A stretch of 64,000 nt of DNA, from the NCBI GenBank assembly GCA_964036155.1, contig OZ038423.1:5161249-5225248 (forward strand), in the 5' to 3' direction. Shown here piece by piece: positions 49,987-63,724 of the stretch. The notes beneath the pieces are model-generated. The model did no database searches. It was not told the DNA's origin and was given only the letters and a program-made list of their open reading frames with translations. Position 1 is the first letter of the stretch; the number at the start of each line of letters is the position of its first letter. The stretch is from Diploscapter coronatus (taxonomy: Eukaryota; Nematoda; Chromadorea; Rhabditida; Rhabditidae). Made by a program: the position numbers and the translations under genes.

Positions 49987-52900
49987 ATTGTACAGTTTCA
50001 TAGAAACGTCGAGGGTGTTATCCGTGCTTTCAAACCGCCTTTTTGTATTGATCAAATCAAATGACCACTTGATCTGTCAATGCATAGTTCATTGTCTATA
50101 CTCATTGTGATATTTGATCGTGTATATTATCTCATAAGTCTGCTACTTTTATTGAAACATTATCATATCCTCTATCTTCATGGCAATAATCAATGATTTG
50201 TCTGAACAACTTTGCCTATCAAAGTGTCATAGCTTTACCTTTATCATCAGACTGTAGTTTCTGAGAAACCGTATGTCTGGTCATTTACATTTCTATCGGT
50301 GATGTTGTATAATTCGTGTATTTCTGTATCCCTGGGCCTTATAAATTTTATCCTCTATCTATCAATGATACCATAGTCATAATATTCGAATCTACCGAGT
50401 CTTTGCAACACTGCTATTCAATCTATATCTTATTCCTGCATTAATCGGGCGAGTTTAACTCGAAAACTGCTTATTATATTATTCGTTACGTGTATTTGTC
50501 GCTATATCTTTGCTTTTTTCATGTTATTTTATATAGTAAATAAATATATCCTTATTATATCAGATTATTCTAGTCTTTATGATATCAAAAAAGCGATAAT
50601 TGTACGTTCATTATAATAATGGCTTTAGGGTTTTACTCCGATAGTATTTCTAGTGTAACTCTCACTATGATGGAGCAATTATAAAAGGAACAGTTCTAAA
50701 AAGTAGTGGCAAAATCCAAAGAAATGAATATGGCTTCAATTTTCCACATTTATCCACCCGCCTGAAAAGGTATTCGTCCTGATTCTATTTGAGTTATTAT
50801 TTCTTCGAAAAAATGTCTTGCAGAAATAGCTATGATATCGGGCGTCAAGCAGCTTTATATTAGTGTTGATGGCTGAAGTGCAAAATAATCGACTCTCACA
50901 TTGCCTATTGGCCTCCTTCTGTAGAAGCTTTAGTCCGTGCGTCAATTATGAGAAGAGTCATTTCATAATGAAGAAAGCCGTTTATTTCGAGGTTCTGGAG
51001 CGAGAATATAGCAGAGAAAAATAGCTGTTGAACAGGGATCGATTTATTTTCAAACATTCTGCAAAATAGAAGATCAGGATAAAGGCTATTTGAGTACAAA
51101 CTTGTGCCAATTGTTTTTTTTTCCAAAAAATAATGACTCCGAAGTTCTTCCATTGGAAATCCGTACGGCATTGATATTATTGATCGCCAATCATAGAAAA
51201 TTCCTGATAATATATCTACAAAAGACAGAAAAAATCGTGTTTATGGAAGAGTATAACTGCTAGCCATAGTATCTGTTTTGAATTTTTCCAGAATATTCGA
51301 AAATCTCGTACAATTCCATAAATAGCCACATTTCCAGTCTATTTTTCTTATAGTATGCATTTACTATTTATTACTATGTGCACTTTATTCTACGTTTATT
51401 TTTTAATTATTCCACTATTTAGAGCCAATTCAGAGGTTTGATGATAAAAATGAGGGCGAAAAAATAAATGCCATGAAAATAGCCTGAGACTGCAGCGAAA
51501 CGGGAGGCCTTTTATTAGATAATAATAACATCACACTTCTTTTTCTCCATAATTATAATTACTGTAGGTGTTGGAGGATTTTCTTCATAAACTAAAATAG
51601 GATCAAGTTGAAAAATTTCAAGGGATTCTTCCAGAAAATAAAATAATGTCCATCGATCAATCTCAACACATTAGACATTAGTATCAGACTAGAGTGCTTC
51701 AAGAAATACGTAATTTTTATAGTCATCACTTTAATGAAAGGACAGTATTCCAGAGTTCAGGAACCAGAAATGTTTATATATATATATATATATCTTTCTG
51801 CAGCCACAGATAAGACGAGATAAGAGCTTCAAAGTGAACTAATATAAAGTGACCATCAAGCACTAAGAGATTGTCCGATCACAATTGAATTGAATAATCA
51901 CAAATGTCAAAACCAGGTACTCAAATTCTCGTGGGTAGCCGGAGACTTGTCTGCTACTGTATATCAGGGCTGCTCTAGAAAGAACCTAGTCTTGAAATTT
52001 ATTTGAGCAGATACACTGGTACTTTATCAAAATTGAACATTTTTAGCTTATACGCAACATCATGATAGGGGAAAATCACGACGTCCGATAAAAATCTAGC
52101 TAAACAAACGAGCACCAAAAGCTAACCTCCAAAACCATGTAACGGCGTATCAAAAATCCAACTTAATAAAATAACTTTGAGATTTTTTCCATGAAAGATT
52201 AGATAATAAAACAATTGAAGTCAACAGTGAAGATCTGATTAATTCATAACTGGTATTGTATCCGATAGTAAATCGGAAGAAACGACGGGGGTAATTTACT
52301 AAAATCAAGTGAAAACCTAATATCCTCTAGAAAATAAAGAGTGGAACACGGTAAGGAGCTAAATGGGAAATCATTCGTGCAGAGCAAAAAATAGGTGTTT
52401 CATCTTGAAACTGCCAATTGTCTGTGAGGGTGGCCACGCGAGGTGTAATTGCTAATGATTGCTCGAACCAACGCCATGTAGGTTATCTATGTTTATTTTC
52501 ACCAAGCCCAATTGCGTCAGTCATACCAGATTATCCTCTCCCTTCAGTTTTTTTTCCAATTAGGAGGTCAGCGAGTTCTCTCTAGCCATTCAATTATAGT
52601 CTGTTCTCGTGCTCTGCAATAATTCATTAATTATTACCCGAATTGGATCGGTTTTACTTGCTGCATATTCGGGCATTCTGTTTGGTTCCCTATTGAGGGT
52701 GGTTCTACTCCCTCAACCAATCAGTCTCACTGCTGCATTTTCAGTGAGGGTGTGGAACGATTCACATCAACTCCAATGCTCGTGTTCATGTTTCGTGTCT
52801 ACAATGCATATGTTAGACAACAATTCGAGGGATAGAAAAGCAAGAAACTTGTAAAAATTGTAAATCCTACATAAACTAGTTTGAAATTTCAGTGGATAAA

Positions 52901-53907
52901 TTTCTTGTCGTCAATATCAAATGGTGTAATGTTAGAATTAGAAAATTCACAGGAATTGGAAATTTTCCAATTTTATTTAACTCATTCAACTCAGGCAGTA
53001 TTAGCACATTGATAACTTTTCTGATTGCATAAGTTCCTGCAATGCAACAGTAAACATACGGTGTCATTTTGGTACAAGTTCACTAAATCGTTCAATTAAG
53101 GAACGAACGAAATATGAAACAGTCAATTTATACCAGCAGAAGAGTAAAACATTTCTGCTATATTTTCAGAACACTGAACAGAAAGTGAATTTGCATGTCC
53201 ACGTTTAATCAAAACAAAAAAGATTGAGTCATATAAAAAATGCACTTTACAAAATCAATTGGATACGAGGATTATCTAGGTCATCCTCTCGCCGTCCACT
53301 ATTTCACCCACATTCTTCCTTTCATCCCCAGTCGCCCTTTAGGTAGGTGTCCTGCCTGCAATCCATTTCATTCCTTCCATTTCTCTTCCTCTCTCGTTCC
53401 CCCATCACTCTCTAAACCGTCCTTGCTCGTCGCAAGGTCTTTGTGAACAATTTTCGCGTAAATTTCCCATTTTACATGTTCTCGAAGGTTTCAATGTTTT
53501 TCATATGTCAGTTAGGTTTATCTTGACATGTTGTTACGTTTCCACCAAGGCGCTTTCCATTATGCTTGCTTGAAAGGTTAAGTACATCGGAGAAGATGAT
53601 AATGGAACACATCATCCTCGATTTATTTTTCGTTGTTTCCATTACATTAGTTCCGATTCAATCGATCGACTTTGCCTCATTCCTGTTTTTGTTTTGAATT
53701 TTCCTCAGACAAATAGAAGGAAAAATCCATTTGACCTGGATCTTACATTCAAGAAATCTCAGGAGCTATTTTCAAAAGTATCGTTTATTCCTACAAATGC
53801 ATCCTTTTATCTTTTTTGTAATTTCAAATCTTGGTTCGAAAGATGAAATTTTTCAATAGAGCCTTCCTCGCTTTCATTATTTCAGGAGATAATTTAAGCA
53901 GTTTTAG
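49987..53907. other. intergenic region between CHK-like and dehydrogenase genes
   Basis: About 3.9 kb. The first ~600 bases probably carry the CHK 3' UTR (AATAAA-type signal near 50538). No supportable ORF was found. A TA repeat lies at 51775-51793 and a C/T-rich tract at ~53280-53440. Confidence 0.45.
51775..51793. repeat. TA microsatellite
   Basis: Nineteen-base alternating T/A run in intergenic DNA. Confidence 0.9.
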
Positions 53908-56424
53908 ATGCTAGGTTGGATATCACCTACGATCAAGTTTTTCGTCATCTCATATTTGGCAATACGGCTTTTGAAATTTCTATTCATTCTCGTCAAATCG
54001 TTCTGCATTCACTGTTTAACACCGATACACAATCTAGACTATTTAAAGGATAGCTGGACAGGTAAGCCAATTCATCAAGTGAAAAGACCTCTGTAATTTC
54101 AAATATGAAAGTACTCTATGTTCAGATAAACTTTATGCATGATTGAAAATCAAACATAGCTTCCATAAATCAAAAAGTAACCAAGATCGCATAATTTGAA
54201 AATGGAATCTCAAAATGAAAAACTATAATTCATTTCAGTCATTACGGGTGGCACAGATGGAATTGGCTTGGCTTATCTCACAGAACTAGCCCAATCGCGT
54301 GGTCTCAAGAAATTCTATCTAATTGGACGAAGCGAGAAGAAATTGCAGAGTGTTGCAGCGAGTTTGAGTAAACTTTCTAATGATTTCTTACAATTAGAAA
54401 ATGTGGCATTGATTAAATTTTAGAAGAAAAACATAAAGCCGAAGTTCGATATACAGTGTTTGATTTTGAGAGTACCGATTATTCAACATTGAATAATGAA
54501 CTGAAGAATCTCGATGTGGGAATTCTTGGTAAGTTGTTTTGCAATTAAAGTTGAATTTTTACCGTATTCATCATGCACATACTTGAACTATTGTGTTCTT
54601 TGAAGTTGCAATTACCATTACATTCGAAAAAGAGTTCGTAATTTCCAACCTCTCGTTTTCATGTGACAGAAAAGAGTGGTACAAGCTTCGCAACTTGAGT
54701 AATTTTCAAATTACACCTCTCAGGCTACTGTTATATCTCACTTATTTCTAGCAACATGTTCACGCACATCTAATAGCCCAGGGTCACTTTCAGCTTCTCA
54801 AGATAATGGAATTCTCACTCTGCAGCAATTTTCGGCTCATAGAAAAAGACATCACTTTTTCTAAGAAATAGTACGAGTGAAAGAAACAAGATAGGCAAAA
54901 GTGGTCTTTTTCTAGGAGCCCAATTTTCTAATAAAAGGAACGAAGTTGGACTTTGTATTGAGTGTGCAAAATTTACGGGGGTAGAATCTAAATTTTGAAA
55001 ATTGATATCACGTTTAATTGAGAATGCAAGCAACTAAACTTTGATGAGAGTCTCGGTGTAGGAGCTGAATTTTCAGGAAAAGCGCAATTATCATAATTTT
55101 GTGTGATGTCACCGCACAATTGAAAGCGTCTGACAGGAGATTTCCATCCGAATCGTTTACTGTAGTGAAATGGGGAAAAATTATCTGAACCCAAATAGAT
55201 GCAGTAACTTGGTCAATTTTCGAAAGCCAAAAATACGCATAAGAACTGCGGTATTCCTCTTTCGTGGTACTCATCTCAATAATTATCAGCCAAAGTTTCT
55301 TCAAAATGACGGAAAAATTTCAAGAAACACGGAATGTTTTTTTCTTTATCTTGCTATTAGGAAGGAAAATCTATCCTGATTCTTATTCTTCTTTATTACT
55401 GAGAAAAGTTTATCAAAAATGAATTCGATCAAAATTATAAGAACAACCTTTCAGTCAACTGTGCTGGTATCGCTCCAACTACCGTTGGCACATTGGCTGA
55501 GCAGGAACCTGGCCTGGCATCAAAAATTCTTCAAGTCAATCTAATGTCGAATATCAAAGTTAGTGAGCATCAATTTGATTTCAATCTTATAACTCTTCAG
55601 CTGACTGAAATTATTCTACCTGGAATGGTCGAACGAAAGCGGGGCATCATAGTCAGCTTCTCCTCAATTACGGTAGTGTCGATTCTTTTAATTGTGGCAG
55701 TACGGAGATTACATTTTGATTTTTTTTCCAAAAAATGAATAGGACATGCTTAAAAATGATATTTGCACGACACTGATTTCAAATCATTGGAGGAAAAAGT
55801 TTTTAGGGTTGGCGACCGCTGCCCTATCTGAGCTCGTATCCTGCAAGCAAAGCTGCGATCTCTTTCTTCTCCGATTCACTGCAAGATGAATTCAGAGGAA
55901 GCGGTATCAGGATTCAGGTAAAAGCGTTTTCTGCTAGAAAAAATGAGCCGAATTTCAGTGTCTGGTTCCATCGCTCGTCGCTACGAAAATAGCCTCGTAC
56001 GACACTTCTGAAGCGAACGGAATCTTCGTTTTGAAAGCTGAAAATTTCGCGCAACAAGCGGTTCGACTGATTGGAACACGATGGGAGATGATTACTGGAT
56101 GCGTTCAGCACGATATGCTTGTGAGTCTTGTTTAGGAATTCTTAAAATTCACAAGTATCAGGGCAATACGAAATTTGCGATACTAATTCTGCGTTCGGGA
56201 AGATTGCAATTCCGAGATTCTAAATGTTGAAAACTCAATTTCATTATCATTTTAAAAATATCTCGATTTAGAAGATTCTTATCGATATTTTATTTCAGAT
56301 CGCTCTCGCTCAGCTCCTTTCTCCTTGGCTCTTGAAGAACATCTTCGTCCCATTGGTCATGTTGAAAATCCACAAGCAGCGAGTACAAGAATATCAGGAA
56401 AAGTTGAAAAATAAGTCGGAATAG
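53908..56424 (+). CDS. dhs-27: membrane-anchored short-chain dehydrogenase/reductase, DHS-27 / HSD17B12-like
   Basis: Exons: 53908-54061, 54239-54367, 54424-54528, 55455-55558, 55601-55672, 55807-55917, 55959-56120, 56299-56424; 320 residues. An N-terminal transmembrane anchor (residues ~10-33, FFVISYLAIRLLKFLFILV) precedes the Rossmann fold. Motifs: cofactor motif TGGTDGIG at 54-61, LIGRSEKK (Arg suggests NADP(H)), NCAG at 131-134, catalytic Ser186, and YPASK with Tyr199 and Lys203 (the classical Ser-13-Tyr spacing). A second hydrophobic stretch lies near the C-terminus, which ends KLKNKSE. This is the architecture of 17-beta-hydroxysteroid dehydrogenase 12 / very-long-chain 3-ketoacyl reductase-type SDRs of the ER. 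The assignment to dhs-27 rests on similarity and on its position directly upstream of unc-78, as I recall for C. elegans. AATAAA at 56496 ends the transcript. Confidence 0.92.
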
Positions 56425-57249
56425 ATTTATCGTTAAACAGCAAATATAAATGTTACAAATTTGATCCTAGCATTTATATATTTGATTTTAGAAGTAATAA
56501 ATGTTTGAGAACTTGTGATTCTATCGACTTTCATCACATTTTGTTGCTTGTTTTGAGCAATGCATGATAATAATTGATCAGCTCCTTTCATCACCCAGCA
56601 TCGCAACGCTGGCCTCTGGCTCTGCTTTCACAATCACTGTCGGGGGCGATCGCTTCCTCTCGACTCCTGTGGAGCACAGCTGCTGTTGTCCTCCTGCAGC
56701 ATCTTGAGCATGCCCAAGAGTTTTCCCCTTCTCACTCTTTCTCAAGGCATTTCTTCTCTTCCCGACTCTGCCCACGTAACCCCTCAGTTCAATGCCGCTT
56801 TCCACACATCGAACGGCTTGTTTTCGACAGCTTTCATGTCTTTTTTCAAATTTTTTTTTTTTAGATTTAAATTTTATTTTCAGTTATCAAAAATCAAATA
56901 TCTTGTTTGCGTTATCATTGTTTTGCGATTTGATTCGTGTTGCTGCTTTATCTTCCTTTTCTTCTGATTCCAAATATTTTTGACATAAAGATTGAGTAAA
57001 AATAAAAAAAGTATTCAAAATTGAAATGAGAAAACGAGGTGAACATGAAAATTCAGGAACGCGCTCAACTTACGAGTCGAAGACATTGCAGTCAAAGACG
57101 TCGTAAGAAAATCGAACAATGAATCAGCCGCTCGAATTTTGAAACATTCCTTGTCTGCTCCTTACTTTCTTTTATTTTCTCGATCGATTTGACAACTTGT
57201 CGTGATTTATCGACGAGTTCTGAAATAACTCACAAATTGCAGCGTCAAA
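56425..57249. other. dhs-27 3' UTR and unc-78 upstream region
   Basis: Contains the dhs-27 poly(A) signal and then a GC-richer segment at ~56580-56820, unlike neighbouring intergenic DNA. That may be a promoter or enhancer of unc-78. ORFs there on both strands have no domain. A TTGCAG acceptor 8 bases before the unc-78 ATG suggests a spliced leader or non-coding first exon. Confidence 0.45.
56496..56501 (+). terminator. polyadenylation signal, dhs-27
   Basis: AATAAA 72 bases after the stop codon. Confidence 0.7.
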
Positions 57250-60200
57250 ATGGACAGCAAGGACGAGTATTCGCTGGGCAAAGTGTTTGCCTCTCTGCCG
57301 AGAACCACCAGAGGATTGCCTACGGTTTTGGGTGGGTAGAATGTTTTTAAAATTTTCTTGAAATAAAATTAATTGTGAAGAAAACTCCAATCCGTTTGTT
57401 TTGTCGAGAAATAAGTGCGTTCATCTGAAAATGCAAATTTCTCAATTTTTCATTGGATCATTGGACTTCAGGAAACTCACCGGACGGGACGAAGCTGCTC
57501 TACTGCAACGGCAATTCGGTGTTCATCGTGAATGTGAACGATGTGACGGACGTCGACATTTACACGGAGCATCCTATCTCCACCACAGTCGCCAAAATGA
57601 GCCCTAGCGGGTCAGTAACTATTGTTTTCTTTTTATCTTCTCAAAAGCATATTCTATTTCTTCCAGTTACTACTGCGCATCCGGCGACAGCCATGGCAAC
57701 ATTCGTCTGTGGGACACGACGCAGAAAACGCACATTCTCAAGGCTACTTATCAGGTAGTTTTCATAAGTCACGAAAAAGCGTTGTTTTTAATCAGGTCAG
57801 TACGAAATTCTTCTTCTTTCATGGATTTTTCTGTTTTTCGAAGTTGAAAACAATGTACATTTTTCACAGAATTTCCAATAAATTTCGCTCAAGAATTCTC
57901 ATCAATTTTTCATTGTTAGGTATTCTCCGGCCCCGTTCGCGACATCGCGTGGAACGACGATTCGAAGAGAATCGCTGCGGTTGGAGAGGGCAAGGAACGG
58001 TAAAAATAGCTTTTTTTTTGTGCACATTCTAGTTTTTTGTTCTTTCAGTTTCGGTCACGTTTTCCTATTCGACACGGGCACTTCGAACGGCAATCTGTCC
58101 GGCCAAAGCAGGCCAATGAGCAGCATCGATTTCCGTCCCACGGTACGTTTTTAAAATTTTTTTTCAGTGGCATTTATTATTATTATTTTTTGATGGTATC
58201 CTGCTCCCATCCTTCGAAAAGCGTATTGATTTTCGATCAGCTCTTTGTGAGAGGGCGAAGCAGTAAGAAGGGAAGAAAGAATGTATTGTGAAAGAAGGAG
58301 GAAAAAGGCGAAAAGAAGAGAGTAGTTGCACAAACAAATGGACAAATTGATTTGCGGGGACACTAAGATTTGAAAATAATATAATTTTCAAATAAGTAGA
58401 ATCCAATTTTTAAATAAAAGGAATATGCTTGAAAATAAAAGAATAGAAATAGGATACATTTTTGCAGAGACCGTTCCGTTTGGTCAGTGGCTCGGAAGAC
58501 AACACCGTCGCCATGTTCGAGGGACCGCCATTCAAATTCAAAACCGTAAGTTCTTGCTTTCTCAAAACATAACAAATTTCTAATATTTGGCTTTCATATA
58601 TTATTTCTCATGTTCATAGTTGCAAATAAACAACCGCAACCACGGTTGCAATGCGATTAGAAATTTTTTAAATTGATGCGTGCGGTTCGGTTCGGCTGTG
58701 GTTCCAATACTGCGATGCGGCTGTCAATTTTCGAAAAAAAAGTTGCAAGCCTGCTCATGATTTCGTTTTCTGTTTGTCATTCTAAAACTTGCAAATTTAA
58801 TACTTTTCGATAAGAATATTCTAGACAAGATAGGATATTTAAAGATTTCAACAAATTTTCAGACCTTCCACGAGCACTCGCGCTTCGTGAACGTGACGCG
58901 CTACAACCCGGACGGCTCCCTATTCGCCTCTGCCGGCGCTGATGGAAAGGTGATTCTCTTCGAAGGAACCGAGGGAACCAAGCAGGGGGAGCTCGTCGAT
59001 GATGCATGCAATGTAAGATCTTCCTCTTTGTTAAAGTTATTTTCTTCAAAATTCCTACTTTTCCAGAGAAAATATTCACTTTTACACCTTATCATTGGAA
59101 CTCGACCATTTTCCAATCTTTGTCTTTCCAGGGCAATGCCCATACCGGCAGTGTGTTCGGAATGTGCTGGTCGCCCTGCGGAGCGAAGATCGCAACGGCC
59201 TCTGGCGACAAGAAGATCAAAATCTGGAATGTCGCATCCAAAAGTCTCGAGAAGTAGGCTTTCTTGAAGCTCAACTTTAAAATTGTTTATACCCTTCATT
59301 ATTACCATATTTTTGTTATTTTTCTTACACTTCCTAAACTCCTTTATTCTATGACAAGCTCAAAAAGTTGTAATTAGTCCAATGCGTTCCTTTCTCTTTG
59401 TACCCTTGAGCGATTTTTAAAAAACTTAATATTCAAATTTACAGAACAATAGACATGGGCCAGTCGGTGGACGACCAGCAGCTATCGATTCTGTGGACAA
59501 AGGCGGCACTCGTCTCGATTTCCCTCGCCGGATTCATCAATATCATCGATCCAGAACTCGGCCAGCTCAAGAAGGCAAGCAATTAAACATATGAATAGAC
59601 AACAACTCGTAAATGACGTCGTCTATCTTCTTCCTCGTTATTTTTCCCTGTGCTCACCCTATTATTAGTATTGCCTATCTTTAACTAGAGTTCACGTAAT
59701 TGACAAACTGAAAATGGAAAATTGTAACTCTAGTCTTTTCAGGCGGTGCACGGCCACAACAAGCCCATTACGGCCCTGACCGTGAGTACGGACAAGCAGT
59801 GGCTCTACACGGCTGACTTCGAGGGCCATGTCACTAGATGGGATGTGCAGAATGGGGAGAGCAAGAGGATTCAGCCACAGATTCATAAATCACAAGTGGG
59901 ATATTTTTTGTTGTTATTTTGAATATCATCTTTTTCTTCCTGAATTTATGATAACTCGTACATATTTAAAGGCAAACAATATGATGAACTTTACAGCAAA
60001 TTAGTCCTTTCAAATTCTAAATTTTGACACGTTTATATTTGTTGCAAATTTTGTATACAATTGAGACGTTTCGTTTCAAAGAAAATTCGGTTGATTTTTT
60101 CTTGATAAAATACGTCCCACATATGATGGATCTCAATTCTATAAAAACGTGCAACGCCCATTTTTACGATAATCTAGTACTTCTCCAGTTGATTCTCGAT

Positions 60201-61688
60201 TGTTTCATTGTTTCAGATAATCGGTCTGGCGAGTGTCAACCCAGACACACTGATTTCTGCTGGCTGGGACGACACGGTTCAATTCACTGCCAATCTCAAG
60301 GATTCTATTGGTATTTTTTCCTTTTCTTCGAGATCCTTATTTCTTCTTTCCAGAATCAGCCCGCCCGACGAGTGTGGCCCTTCCCTCTCAGCCACTCGGC
60401 CTGGCTGCTTCTGAGGATGGAACTGTCACTGTCGTTTCCTGCCATAAACACATCACCGTTTTCGAGGTTGGAAATTTTACCATTATGTTTGAAAAAATTG
60501 AAATGAACATGGAATAGTTTGAGAAAAATGATTAACTTGCTTTATTTTTTATTTCACCATCAAAATATTTTCGTCTATTTAATTCGTTATTTGAGAACGG
60601 AAAGCAATCCTCCGAATTGGCGAGTGGCTTCCCCGGCTCGTGCGCTGCGATCAACAAGGCAAAGAGTTTGGTCGCTGTTGGAGGACAGGTACATTTTCTT
60701 GCTTTTTTCTCGTTAAATATGGATCAAAATTCCCAGTTACACTTTTCAGAAAGATAACTTTTTACAGAAATTTGATGAACAACAATTTTCAGGACTCAAA
60801 AGTGCACATCTACAGTCTGTCTGGCGGCAAGCTGACCGAGAAGAAGGTGCTGTCGCACAGTGGTCACATCACTGCAATCGCCTTCTCTCCAAACGATGAA
60901 TTCCTTGTCGCCACTGACAGTGCTAGGAAGGTAAATTTGTTTTACTTTGCAATACTAGTTGGTGAAATTAGGTCTGACAAAATTTTAGAAAGTATTGAAT
61001 TTCTATTTGAACTTAGTTCTAATCTTGATACTGTATTATTATTTCATTTTTTCTTCCGATAAAATTTCATACAAGTAATTCTTCAGGTGATTCCCTATGC
61101 CGTGAACAAAGATTTCGCGAATGCCTCTGACAAAGAGTGGACTTTCCACACGGCTAAAGTAAAGAGGAACCTTGATGAGTTTAGGAGAAAATAATATCTT
61201 TAGGTGAATTGCGTAGCGTGGTCCCCGAACAGTCGTCATCTGGCGACAGGCAGTCTCGACACGAACATCATGGTCTGGGATATGCAGAAGACTGGCGAAC
61301 ATCCTCTTGTCATCAAAGGTACGACTTGTAATGCTATTTTTACAACACTTCTGGAAAAACATCATTTCATAAAGAAAACATTTTGGAAATTGAATTTGGT
61401 TCTGGGAGACGAAATAGTTTTGATGGTCATTTAGTTGTTGATTTCAATTTTCTAAATTTTTCATTTCGAAGTTTTCTATTTAAACTTTGTTTTATTCTGT
61501 ATCTTTTCTAAAGTTATCACGAAGGCATCGCAAAATTCCTAGCAATTTTTCTCTAGTCAAATGTTGACCTTTTCTTTTTAGGAGCTCACGCGATGTCGCC
61601 GGTGAACGCGCTCGTTTGGATCAGCGAGAACCACGTGGTGAGTGCCGGTCAGGACGCCAATCTCAAGCACTGGCATCTCAAACTGTAA
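57250..61688 (+). CDS. unc-78: actin-interacting protein 1 (WDR1 family), 17 exons
   Basis: Exons: 57250-57331, 57472-57610, 57667-57754, 57920-57999, 58049-58142, 58468-58545, 58863-59012, 59132-59253, 59445-59574, 59743-59895, 60217-60310, 60354-60466, 60596-60688, 60793-60930, 61087-61158, 61204-61318, 61582-61688; 615 residues, against about 611 for C. elegans UNC-78. Fourteen-blade double WD-propeller. Signature segments: [144 protein letters not shown] and [13 protein letters not shown]. It promotes ADF/cofilin-driven actin filament disassembly and is needed for sarcomere order in body-wall muscle. C. elegans has a paralog, aipl-1; adjacency to dhs-27 favours unc-78. The intron after 59574 has a GC donor and the exon at 60596 uses a GAG acceptor. 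Confidence 0.97.
58618..58755. repeat. GC-rich repeat-like patch in a unc-78 intron
   Basis: Inside intron 58546-58862 a segment has repeated GCGGTT/AACCGC-type words (for example ACCGCAACCACGGTTGCAAT and GCGGTTCGGTTCGGCTGTGG) that stand out from the AT-rich intron. The two halves are partly complementary. It is possibly an old transposon fragment. Confidence 0.35.
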
Positions 61689-63724
61689 ACAACCGGAAAG
61701 AAGACAAGCAAAGGAGGATTTTGATCCTCTAATTCGAGACTTCCCCTATCAGAACTAATTCAGGCAAGTGATAATTTTGAGTTTATTCAGATTTTTTTTA
61801 CAAAAACGCTAAATTTATCACTGTCGTTGTCTTCCATTATGATGTGTGCAATGAACCCTTAATTTCACCCCAAAATGCTCTTTTTCCCTTTGATGGGCCG
61901 TCATAAACGTTTCGTATTTATTATTGATCATTTTATCATAAAATTACCAAATATGTCTTACATAACTCGGAAAAGAATCATCAAGCGTGCTATTTTCTAT
62001 CTTCTTCCTCCCGTTTCTTCTCTTATATAAGATATTAACAAAACATGCTTTGTTCATGTCATTTTAGGCAAAATTGTAAAAGTCTACGTATGAAATTTTG
62101 CATCAAAATTCCACTTTAATGCTGCCTAACTTTTGAGAATTCTTTTTTTCTATTTTCATTTCTTGTGGTTTGTCAAAAATCTGGGATTTTATGGGATATA
62201 AATTATTTAGCTTCATTTTCATTTATGCCTTATCCTCCTACGATTTATCGGTAATTTATCAATTCAAGTGCTTCTAATTTTAATGCGAGTTTCTAGCAGA
62301 TCTAATTCTTTTTTATCATTGCAAATTATTCATGTTGCAATATTTTTATCCATTATTGTAATTTTATCTTTTCTTTTCCTTTCTCATTTTATCGTTCATG
62401 TTATCGAATAAAATGGTGTAATTTTAGACAATTGAAATTCAGGCATGATGTTATTAACGTTTGAATATTGCTAACGCTTATTTTATGACATTTTATCTTA
62501 TCACTTCTATACAGCTAACTCGTAATATGTGATGTGCTGTATTTTGCGCACCATTATGCAGTCATTTTTGCTCGCCAACTTTTATGTGAGAAGATCAAAA
62601 TTTCTCGCTCAGAATCTATCATTACAATTTTTAGGATGCGAGTATATTTTTTTAATTGAATGCTGATTACTCATAGACCAATATTAAAAATTCATTCTTT
62701 TTGAGCATAATGCAAGAAGCAGTAGGTGAAAAAGAAATGCTTTTTTCCAATAAAGTGCTCCAAAATAAAATGTGCAAAATGAATAGCTAGAAAAAATTAG
62801 TTAGCAATATAATTAGCATATTTTTCTAGATGCACCTGTAAATCCAAACAAAGATTTAGAAGGGGCTAAATCTCCACACTTCTGCACCTTTCTTCTCTTC
62901 TCTTTTGCAGACTCGGTCAGATTTACTTTGCTTCTCTAATTCACACTATCTCCTCTCATTCAATCTTTTTCGCTCTCTATTTCTCTTCCTCTCCCCTCTT
63001 TTTCTCACGTTTTCAATCTCTTTCCCTCCTTCTCTAGTAGGGCTCCTTTCTTTTATATTTGCCGACTATACACAAAACCGTTTAATTTGATGGTTGAAGT
63101 CGACTTTTCGATGATCATATAATTTGTGCGCGAATTTATGCTATCGAATTACAGCGAGATTCTGAATATTCGATGTCAAATTTAAAATCCTGTTCGCTTT
63201 CCTTATAAAATTGTTGTTATTGTTTTTTGTTGGTATTTCACTATTCAATGCAACCACTATTCATCTTTCATCGTGCTAAAATTGTTTCTCTAGATTTGTA
63301 TGCATGAATAAGTTCAACGCATTTTCCTTTCACTCCTAATCATTTTTGGCAGCGACAATTTTCTGCTAGTAATCATTTCGCCTAACGATTTTATGCGCAA
63401 TTTTTATTTCAGAAATTCCGATACGCCGTATTTTATCGCTTCTTTATTGTCCATTAGCGCCATGTTCATATTCTGCTCTCTGGCTGCCAATTTTTATTGA
63501 CACTCGGTTTTGAGTGACTGAATGACCCTTTTACCGATCAATTCCTTGCCTTTCCTTGTATGAACCGGCTTAGCGATAGAGTGATAACTCGCAAGGCTTC
63601 TGATACGTATTGACATGCAAGTTAACACGCGATTATTCATGCATTCCATAAGTTAGAGCATTCGTTCGATTTTTATCACAATTTTGATTACTTTCTGCGA
63701 CACTGCAATCTGAAGAATGAATCT
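61689..63724. other. unc-78 3' UTR and intergenic DNA
   Basis: An AATAAA at 62407-62412 is the clearest poly(A) candidate, giving a ~720-base 3' UTR, unless a variant signal nearer the stop is used. A C/T-rich tract lies at ~62930-63040. No further gene was seen. Confidence 0.45.

Noticed and set aside
47132..56424. A single fused CHK kinase plus dehydrogenase gene
   Set aside because: The CHK frame ends in a clear stop at 49984-49986 and the dehydrogenase starts 3.9 kb later with its own membrane anchor, so two genes are simpler.
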